NCBI GenBank assembly: GCA_036245805.1
Contig: BTRK01000001.1
Location: forward strand, 38,080,995-38,144,994
Length of the DNA stretch: 64,000 nucleotides
From: Pristionchus mayeri
Lineage: Eukaryota; Nematoda; Chromadorea; Rhabditida; Neodiplogasteridae
Direction of reading: 5' to 3'
Below are positions 56,201 through 64,000 of this stretch, piece by piece; the first letter of the stretch is position 1; the number at the start of each line of letters is the position of its first letter. The position numbers were made by a program, and so were the translations under genes. A model generated the notes under the pieces. That model was not told the DNA's origin. It saw only the letters and a program-made list of their open reading frames with translations, and made no database searches.

Positions 56201-59200
56201 GTCACTTTTTTCAGATGTATAGGGGGGGGGGGGGTTCATGGTAAAAAATCGTGATGAAAGTTTGTGTTGGATTTAGACGACGTACCTATGCACACACAAT
56301 CTACGACATCCCCTCATAAATTTGCCGGCTACCGTATCTCGATACACCATAATCTAGCTGACATGTGAGATATGCTCGCAAGTTGATGGAGAACAATCCT
56401 GTTTACTCTGCCATAGATCAGCTAGATTATGGTGTATCGGGATATGGTAGCCGACAAATTAAAGATGGGGTATCGTAGATTGTGTGGGCATTGATACGTC
56501 GTCTAGATCCAACACAAACTTTTATCGCGATTTTTTACCATGATCTCCATACGTCTAAAAATAATGATGTCACTTTTTTCGGTGACGTCACTAATTAGCC
56601 CTCAGGGCAGATAGTGATTGTCATTAGCAATTAATTGATACCAACCACAAAGTTCTATCACCGCTCTGTACTAAGATATTTAGAGTTGCGCTTTTGTCGT
56701 TTTTGGCACTTTGCGCTTTTGTCGTTGCGGTTCTGTCATACCCCCAATAAATCAATAGTTCCCTTATTCTCCTACCGTAATCCCTTCTTTAACTATAGTA
56801 TACCTGCTCCTCCGCAGTTAGCGGCGAACTGATCGACACTTCCTCCGCTTGCTGGTCCACAGCAACTTCGCCTGGAAAACGGGAGCCAATTGCAAATCTG
56901 ACTCACCGAACTTCTCCACTGACCCACCGTACCCACTTCCCTCCCTCGACTATCTAACGCCTCATGATATTCTCCCCTCCCATACATCTCCCCCACTCAC
57001 CTCTCTCCCTCCTCTGTCTCTCTCTGGCCTCCGCAATCCTCTCCCTCTGCTCTTCCTCCTCCCTCTCTCGTTGTTCCCTCTCCCTCTCTTCGTCACGTCT
57101 TCTTGCCCTCTCCTCCTCCGCCATTGCCAGGTCTGGATCCGAGTGATTCTGCAAAACCGGCAACCTAGAGTTAAGCAATATCTTTCTCAAATTTTATCCC
57201 ATCCTCCATCAATGCCAATGATGACGAAAATCTAGACTCATTGTCAGTGGATCAACGAGATGCATCTTCAGAACATAAACATCTCTCGATCGACCTAGGG
57301 ATTCGAGCGCATAGAATGACGAGACCCATGCATCGTTTCTTCACCATTTCGCTCACCAGGTACTGATTCCTCAGCCGCATCCTCTCCCTCCTTCTTCTTT
57401 CCTCTTCATTGCTCGACCCCGCATCCTTCTCTTCTTCCTCTTCCTCCCATTGTCTCCTCTCCTGTCTCCTTCTCTCCTCTCTGGCCATATCTCTTCGCGC
57501 ATTGGGGCGAGGGCGAATCTGCAATTAATTTAAATTACAAACAGACATGAGATATAGACAATGCAAACATTATTATTGCTTTTTGATATTCCGAAAGGAT
57601 CTCACTCATTATTTTGGTATAAGCTCGGAAGAGCAGGCTAGAGCCCTTGCATGCACAAGTCGGACGACCACCAGCGGATGATCAACAAAACAGTCCATTT
57701 TGCAAGATTTGTAGGCAGATCATGCCTACAAATCCTGCAAAATGGACTGTTTTGTTGATCATCCTGTCTAGTACCTACCCCTGCAAGTCGTGCTGCTCGT
57801 GCCTCTTGCTCCACCCAGTCATTGATATCCTGGCCCTCCGCGGGCCGCGGCGCGCCATCGCTTATCCTCACCAGCCGGAAGTTGTGCACTGCAAGGCAGG
57901 CATTATCAATACCTATATATAAAGCGCAGGTTCCGTCCGTGTGTCCGGATTGCGAAATAGGGTGGGGAGGGATGGGTGACCTTAGAAGGGCATCGGTACA
58001 CTACCGTATACCAATCAATAATTAGCCATGGGTCAACTGTTATTCCGTGGGTCAGATTTATGACTTTGACCTTTGATCTTTGAATTACCGTATGCCAATC
58101 AATAATTAGCATTGGGTCAACTACCGTATACCAATCGATAATTAGCCATGGGTCATCTCTTATTCCGTGGGTCAGATTTATGATTTTGACCTTTGATCTT
58201 TGAATTACCGTATGCCAATCAATAATTAGCATTGGGTCAACTACCGTATACCAATCGATAATTAGCCATGGGTCAAAGCATCTCGAATGTTCCAGAATGT
58301 TCGAAAATGTTCCAAAGCTTCTAGAATGTTCCAGAAAGTTCGAAAATGTTCCAAAGCTTCTAGAGTGTTAAAGAAAATTCGAAAACGAGAGGGAGAGTAG
58401 GAAAGGGGGCGGGGAAGGATACAGGGAGAGATGGGAGAGAGAGTGAAAGAGAGGGAGAGAGAGGGAGCGAGGGAAAGAGAGAGAGAGGGAGAGAGGGGGA
58501 GCGAGGGAAAGAGAGAGAGAGAGAGAGAGAAAGAGAAGGAGAGAGAGAGAGGGAAAGATAAGGAGAGAGAGGGAGAGTGGGAGAGAGAGGGAGAGAGGGG
58601 GGGGGAGAGGAAGAGAGGGGGGAGAGAGGGAAAGAGAGGGCGAGAGGGAGAGAGAGGGAGAGATAGAGAGAAATAGGGAGAAAGCGCGAAGGAGAGGTAG
58701 GGAGAGGGAGGGAGATATGTAAAGTAAGGCAGTATTAGATTTTGCATCCGAAAGAAATAGGACGAGGACTTAGAACAAATCCCGGAACACGCCAGTCGAT
58801 TGCGCGCGCCGTGGCGCGCGCGATCGGCTGGTTATTAATAATTTATTAATTTATTAATGACATATCTAGCTCAATCAGAATACAAATGAGTTGACAGAAG
58901 GAGATTATGCCTAGAAATGAGAACAGAGAAGGCGAGTAAATTATCGAGAAAGTGCCGATAAATCTATCTACGAAGCATGTTGTTTTGACTTTTTTTCATG
59001 CAACTTTTATAAGGATAGACTATAATTCAACAAAAACTAGCAGGGTCCTCTTACAACATAGATCAAAGGTATGCATCCTGAATTTGACTAGGTCGGATGA
59101 GAACCAAGACGTCATACCGCCTTTGATATATCAAGGCGGTATGACGTCATAGTACTCATCCGACCTAGTCTTCTAGGCCAATGCGAACTCGCAACCAAAG

Positions 59201-62200
59201 GCAGCAACACGACCATAGGCGGGCACCATCGAAGCCAACTTGGAGGCCCCGCCGGTTTGGAGTTGCGCCTCAGCCAAAACATTTGTTCGTCATCCCTCCC
59301 CTGTTTTTGACCCTCGACCTCACCGGCATTCAGTTCCCAGCTGCAGTGGTCGAAAAGTAGGTCCAAAATGACACAACGTGCCCGGTTTTTGGAGCTCGTA
59401 TCAGTTCAAAAGTAGAAAACGTACTCATTAAAATGTAATGTTTGTTAAAATTGTACAAACGTACCCATTTTCAACGATTTCACATTAAAATTTTAGAAAA
59501 GTGTCCACCTTTTACAAGTTTTGTGACCTGCCCTTTCCACCACTGCCCAGCTGCAACCCCTGCCCACCGATACTCAACACGACTCACGATTGAGCGAGGC
59601 GATCGAGTCGATCCCGCTGTCGGTCGCACTTTCTTTTCGTGATGCTGTCGTCGTAGCAGCCGAGGAGAGTCCATTCAACGGCAGCGCCTGAAATACTAAA
59701 CAATGCAGCCAAAGTGCAGATATCAAAGATCAAAGACGCAATGGCAGCGCCTGCAATGCAGCACAATATCATCATCATCGCTTGGATACAATCGTCCCAC
59801 CTACGTCATTCAGTCAATCAATCAATTTATGTCATAAGGCGATAGACGCTCAGAAGAGGATATTATTAGTGCGAGGTTTGCCACAAACCGAGACTAAACA
59901 TATAAACAAAGGTATAACGGCCAAAGATCAAAGATCACGCCAGTAGTGCTTACCGGCAGTCCGTTGGGCTGCTCCTGGATGAACACCCTGTTCACGGCGG
60001 GCGGTGGTGGAGGGGACGGAGAGTCTGCCAAGACAGCCATTTGAATCAGTTTTCGAAAATGAGCAATTTACAGCATTTTTTAAATTGGAATGTATAAACA
60101 TTATTATTTTACAATATTTCTGACAACTATCAAAATGTCAGAAATATTGTAAAATAATAATTAAATAATTAAATTACCATCATCTTCTGAGCGCATTCGC
60201 CTTGGCTCCTGGCAGGAAGAGGCCTCATCGGCACCGAGCGCCGCCTGGAATTATCGATTAAAATACAGTAACATCGAAAGTCAGTTCTCAATCGAGATAA
60301 GCGATACCGTAATCGCCACTCACCACCTTCCGCTTCTTCTTCTGGTTCTCATCCGGTCGCCGCTTTGCCGCTTCGGGCGCGGATGGAGATGAGGACGCGG
60401 ATGAGGAGGTGGACGCGGCCGCCTGCTGCTCTTCGAGCGTCGCGTACAGCGGACCCATCGGGCGAGCACCCGGGAATATGGGCACCTGCAAAAGTTACAA
60501 TTCTCTTTTTTCATCGATATTCGTTGAATTTTTGTCACCCATTTTGGATTTGGGGGTCCCAAACACATGCAAAGATGCAATAAGTAAATATAATTAAACA
60601 ACAGGAACTTCTTGAAGGTTGTGGATAAGAAGAAAGAATCAGTTTTGCCTAATTATACTATCTACCATCACCAGACTCCTCTGATTCCTAATCATATGGT
60701 TCGTCCGGATCAGTAAACAAGTTATAAATCAATCAATCTCGTGCTTACCATCGGCACCGCGGCACCACTAGCGGTCAGGAAGGGGAAGAGGCGCGGGGCG
60801 TTCGTCGCTTGTGGTTGCTGCAGCTGCTGCCCTGCAGCACTTGCAGCAGCTGGCGGAGACCGTTGCACGTCGACCGTCTCCATGTCGCGGACGCGGCGAC
60901 GCGTCTCCGAGGGCGCCGTGCGACGACCCATCGCTGCAAGACCGTCGATCGATAAGCTAGAACTACTGTACCTAGTGGATAAATACGTGCTAATATGGTT
61001 CAAATCCCATCTACGTTTCGACGAGTCTAGCGTGAACTTGGCAAAGATTGGCAAAAGTTATTGCATTAGATGGGATTCGAACCACATCCCTGACAGTTAC
61101 AGTAACCCGACTACCGTAGCCCCCACTCACAGTCCATGCTCGTCTCGCTGCTCATGTCGTCGTCGTCATCGTCGTCATCCGCAGTGTGCGTGTCGTTCAG
61201 CCCGTTGCTGCAAATAGGGAGAGTTGGTTGGTCGGTTGTCACGTGGGATTTCATAATCTTGTCGGGCATAATTTTCAGTAGAATTCGTGAAATGAAGGAG
61301 GCCCTTACGCATCGTATCTCATTAGTCAATTGTTACTGTCGGAACGAATTAACATTAGTCACTTGTTACTCGCGGAACGTTTTAAGATTGATATACAACG
61401 ATAGATTCTTTGCAGTGAATATTTTTCCGTTCCGCGAGTATTGCTGTACGCTTCCACTCCCCATTTTTCATGTATGTAATAGTCGTCAATTGTTACTCGA
61501 GGAACGTTTTAAGATAGCTAGATGCTCGCCTGCTGCTCGTTGGCGCTGGGAAGCGTGCGCTCTCCACGGCGAAGGCGGCTGCGGGCTGTCCGTCGGCCGT
61601 CCGTCCGTTCGCCCGCATCACATCCGACACGAAGGATGCCGTCAAATGCGACTGCGTCGGTGCAGCAGCTGCAGCTGCTCCTTGGTTGCTGCTGCATGAG
61701 GGGCCGTCGTAGTTCGGCGGCAGCCGATTCGTCTCCTGCAACAGCCGCGGCTTCAGAATGGAAAATACTTTTCTCCAACATGTTCACAATATGCGTCGTC
61801 TAGGCTGCATACGGTACTTTTGGACTACCATTCGATAATGATCATGCGGCACTTCTTCGATCATTGGCCCACCCCTTTCTCCCCTACCCCACTTTTTTCT
61901 GTATAACAACCCCTCGGCGATGGGGGAGGGATGAGAAATGATAGGTGAGGGGGGGGGGGGAATGGTGCCCATTACCATAGGTGGGCGGGGGTTGAAGCTG
62001 GAAATCGAAAACCGGGGGTGTTTAGTTTCAACAAGGGGGGGGGGGGTGATCGTAAATGATCGTTTTGGTGACAAAATTTTCCAAAAACCAGGGGTGTCCA
62101 ATCCGAAAACCGGGGGTGTTTCACAGCTGACTTCGATGGTGCCCAACCTATGCCCATTACTCCAAGAAGTGCCCAAGTATCATCATCATCATCAACTCCT

Positions 62201-62996
62201 CTCACCAGGTACAGCTGGATGGCCAACTCTCCCTCGTGCGTCGTCATCGCCGATGAGGGCACCGTCGAGTTCGTCACCGAGTAGGCAGAGACGGCTTGCG
62301 AACGAGCGCCCACTCTGCAAGCGGGATCGGTGGACGATCGGGTGCTTTCTCAGTTTAGCGGAAGCTCCGCCTCTTACACTCTGATATGCAGGGATCAGCT
62401 GAGCATATCTTGGCATCGGAAGTGTACATACAAAATGTTGCACTTAGTAATGGCAATATCCAAGAAGTGCCCAAAATTCGTTTCTCTCCCTCTTTGAAAA
62501 TTCTTCTCCTATCGAAGTTAATATTTTAAATCAATATCGGGAATATCGTACCCGTTAGGCGGCAGGCGCAGATCGATATGCTGCACGGGCGCGTAGACGG
62601 GTGGCCGGCCGACGCCCTGCTGCTGTGGCTGCAGCAGCTGATGTTGTACGGCCGCAGCTGCGTAGCGCGCAAGACGTTCCCGCTCGACCAGAGAGAGGAC
62701 GTAACGACGATTCGTCGCAGCCAACATCGTCTCCAGCCACTGGTTCTAGAACAGCACTAGCATGAGACTGGTCCTTTTCACCGGAAACTAATGGAAGTCA
62801 AGTTTTAGATAGCTCAACACTCATTTTTCAACCTGTGTAGACCTCTACAATTACTAGTTCGAAAAGGACAGCCCCAAATAGCTCCAGCACTCCCTCAACC
62901 ACTATCCGGGGAACCGTACCACTCGCTCCACAGTTCCTTCCTCTTCCCACATCTGGCGACGTTGCCGCACGCGCTCATCATTGTCCACGTCGAGCA
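53280..62996 (-). CDS. Gene P: 3' half of a diverged paralogue (22 tail exons), 5' end beyond window
   Basis: Exons: 62920-62996, 62552-62745, 62206-62314, 61530-61735, 61131-61207, 60749-60933, 60324-60485, 60178-60244, 59954-60024, 59588-59687, 57779-57888, 57357-57518, 57001-57148, 56804-56871, 55803-55914, 55384-55454, 54930-55055, 54607-54729, 54405-54514, 53938-54087, 53633-53772, 53280-53347 (TGA 53280-53282). They match Q2 exons 27-30 and 32-49 one for one and in phase, giving about 878 residues. It lacks a counterpart of Q2 exon 31, a 2-2 phase cassette. The central part has diverged far more than the last exons, yet stays open, so it looks functional. The exon ending at 61,530 uses a GC donor (AG|GCGAGC). 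The tail ends PPAPDPEF. A truncated LINE fills 63.25-64 kb, so upstream exons and the receptor head are outside the window. Confidence 0.68.
55120..55262. repeat. Palindromic MITE in P intron
   Basis: GTGCGAGATTCACTGCAATC ... ATACACGCGGAACGATTTAT pairs with its complement around GGCTACAAAACATTG. Confidence 0.65.
56014..56745. mobile_element. Foldback DNA element with 8-bp target duplication
   Basis: The 732-bp element is flanked by AATAAATC (56,006-56,013 and 56,746-56,753). Its ends GGGGGTATGACAGAACCGCA are inverted repeats, and the whole length folds back on itself. An 8-bp duplication suggests hAT-type mobilisation. It is in a P intron (55,915-56,803) and absent from the matching Q2 intron at 26.1-26.3 kb. 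Confidence 0.75.
57670..57768. repeat. Palindromic MITE beside P exon
   Basis: GATGATCAACAAAACAGTCC and its complement flank a TGTAGGCAGATCATGCCTACA centre, ending about 10 bp from the donor of exon 57,779-57,888. Confidence 0.65.
58284..58383 (+). promoter_or_regulatory. Heat-shock-element array inside Helitron
   Basis: A 39-bp tandem repeat gives GAATGTTCCAGAATGTTC and GAATGTTCCAGAAAGTTC, each four perfectly alternating GAA/TTC pentamers spaced as HSF1 requires, plus weaker flanking pentamers. HSEs carried by Helitrons are known in Caenorhabditis. Whether this array acts on P is untested. Confidence 0.65.
58430..58720 (+). repeat. (GAGAGG)n purine tract
   Basis: About 290 bp of almost pure GA/GGA repeats within the Helitron. 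The long frames here on both strands are low-complexity artefacts. Confidence 0.9.
59086..59169. mobile_element. CRE-family MITE in P intron
   Basis: A nearly perfect palindrome from ACTAGGTCGGATGAGAACCA to CTCATCCGACCTAGT with TGACGTCA in one arm. This is the best-preserved family member in the window. Confidence 0.7.
59604..59621 (-). other. DSGxxS phosphodegron motif in P tail
   Basis: The exon at 59,588-59,687 encodes DSGIDS inside ATDSGIDSIASLN. It sits at the same exon position as the DSGVDS of Q2, while the preceding 20 residues of the two paralogues are largely different. Conservation of this short block suggests selection on it. Confidence 0.6.
61848..62175. mobile_element. Composite GGCACTTCTT-family element in P intron
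   Basis: Left end GGCACTTCTTCGATCATTGG and right end CCAAGAAGTGCCC bracket about 328 bp, which includes a second, G-rich foldback insert (GGTGCCCATTACCATAGG...). Probably one MITE inserted in another. Confidence 0.5.
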
Positions 62997-63055
62997 CTGC
63001 AAATCGGCGAGGACAGAATAATCAATCGATCAGTCCATATTTTTCACTGTATGCC

Positions 63056-63073
63056 CCCCCCCCCCCCCCCCCC
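63056..63073 (+). repeat. Poly(C) run
   Basis: About 18 C residues next to P exon 62,920-62,996. Long C/G runs also occur near 30,120, 37,510, 54,390, 55,530 and 56,222. Confidence 0.8.
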
Positions 63074-63378
63074 GCCCTAAGAACAATTTCTTGCCGCGGG
63101 AGGTGTCTGACAACAGCACCCAGGACATCAATGTGGTAGCCTCCCCATATATAGTGACACTGAAAATGTTAAATATCTAGGGGCTTCCGCCCAAACAAAT
63201 ACTGGCTGACCAATGATTCCAAGAGCATGGAAAAGTAAGATTAACAATATGCAATATATATATATATATATATATGCTATTTCGTTCGAAATAACGTTCA
63301 CAAAAATTGAAATAGAATAGTCAATTAATGACGGTTAAAATGACGAGTGAATAATGGGATAATAGGGTCAGAGGGGAT

Positions 63379-63939
63379 CTACTCAGGGGAACTGGTTTGA
63401 TTCTCGGAATTTACTAAAAGCCTTGCCGCTCTTGGAAAGAAGCTATTGTGTCTGTAGTTGTGGTTCGATCCAGGATTATTGAAGTTCATACCGTTTCGAG
63501 TGTAGTAAATTTTGAAATAATGTGGTTTTCGGTTGGAAATACTATATTTGCCTCGAATGAGATTTGTGGCTACTCTCATCTCAATTGCTGTTCTTCGCTT
63601 CTCTAAGGACTCAATGCCTAATTTCTTGTTGCGATCTAGAGCAGTGTGCATGTTTTCCCAAGTATGATTAAAACAGCGCATAAATAAGCGTCTTGTGAAG
63701 TAGTTCTGTACTTTTTCAAGTTCTTTTTTATCCTTATTTTGATACGGGTTGAAGACGGAGGAAGCGCTTTCTAAAATCGGTCTAATATACATTGAGTACG
63801 TTTTGAGAAGTACTTCTATATTTTTGGTTCGTAAGGCTCTGAGGATAGTGTGACAGGCAGTTTTGCCTTTATTGGATACGGTAGAACAATGTTCGGAGAA
63901 TGATAGGTTTTCCTGGATGACAAAGCCGAGGTCTTTCAC
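63379..63939 (-). mobile_element. 5'-truncated non-LTR (LINE) retrotransposon, end of reverse transcriptase
   Basis: The 186-codon frame has the C-terminal part of a LINE reverse transcriptase: KDLGFVIQENLSFSEHC, then YSMYIRPILESASSVFNPY, KKELEKVQNYFTRRLF, LGIESLEKRRTAIEMR, and a final NSFFPRAARLLVNSEN. This series is typical of CR1/Jockey-group elements. The 3' tail (to about 63,255) ends in a TA microsatellite. The same tail (ATAACGTT....AAATTGAAAT next to TA repeats) recurs at 1,482-1,570. The rest of the element lies beyond the right edge. Confidence 0.75.
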
Positions 63940-64000
63940 TATTTATTTTTGTTCCAAAGTTGTGGTTCCAATAGCATATGTTGCTTTGTATTTGCTCTAC

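Larger units (their letters stand above)
57906..58831 (+). mobile_element. Non-autonomous Helitron carrying heat-shock elements and GA tract
   Basis: The 926-bp element begins TCAATACCTATATATAAAGC after an A, and ends CTGG before a T. A GC-rich hairpin (GCGCGCGCC.GTGGCGCGCGC) sits just upstream of CTGG. These are Helitron features: TC start, hairpin then CTRR end, A/T target, no target duplication. Its 5' end matches the small Helitron at 52,161. Inside are a tandem repeat (about 58,020-58,265), a heat-shock-element array (58,284-58,383) and a long purine tract (58,430-58,720). It lies in a P intron between exons 57,779-57,888 and 59,588-59,687. Confidence 0.75.

Noticed and set aside
58262..58747. 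161-codon minus-strand frame rich in Ser, Leu and Pro
   Set aside because: It is the shadow of the (GAGAGG)n tract in a Helitron: pure low complexity, with no start context and no homology expected.

Overview
The window is animal nuclear DNA, dominated by minus-strand, intron-rich genes. Introns are GT-AG with acceptors mostly TTGCAG or TTTCAG, exons are short (about 55-206 bp), and introns and spacers are full of foldback elements, Helitrons and TACTGTAG/TACCGTA-type short repeats. A nematode is the best guess (HSE-carrying Helitrons, short exons, repeat style), but the species cannot be named from the sequence.

The main content is a head-to-tail array of long genes for a Smoothened-like class F (Frizzled/Smoothened) seven-TM receptor, transcribed right to left. 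Gene P (62,996-53,280) is the 3' half of an upstream paralogue whose head lies beyond the right edge. Gene Q2 (51,497-23,509) is complete: 49 exons, every exon-exon phase consistent, 1,858 predicted residues. Its order is signal peptide, Cys-rich domain, TM1-5, a long charged third intracellular loop, TM6-7, and an unusually long cytoplasmic tail (about 1,160 residues) carrying a DSGxxS phosphodegron motif. Gene Q1 (9,621-42) is the 5' part (15 exons) of a third copy that runs off the left edge. Between Q2 and Q1 is a broken 3' fragment (17,027-14,760) that resembles the end of P, not the end of Q2. This implies a recent segmental tandem duplication of [end of P + spacer + Q].

Region by region: 1-9,670 Q1 head; 9,670-13,930 Q1 upstream region with degenerate repeats, a tandem TIR element and a 1-kb palindrome; 13,930-17,090 P-like 3' pseudogene fragment with a 1.1-kb TACCGTA inverted repeat; 17,100-22,620 intergenic patch of tRNA-derived foldback elements, a broken coiled-coil pseudogene and two copies of an unknown C-terminal exon pair; 22,620-36,950 Q2 tail, including an intronic palindrome with ~590-bp arms; 37,000-51,500 Q2 membrane core and ectodomain, carrying a young non-autonomous BEL/Pao-type LTR element (42,763-45,428), a mariner-like element and another insertion; 51,540-52,450 spacer with a small Helitron; 52,450-63,000 P tail, with a 926-bp Helitron carrying heat-shock elements; 63,250-64,000 a truncated LINE.

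Family calls rest on motif recognition without database searches. The exon structure is well supported by reading frames and splice phases, and by conservation between copies.
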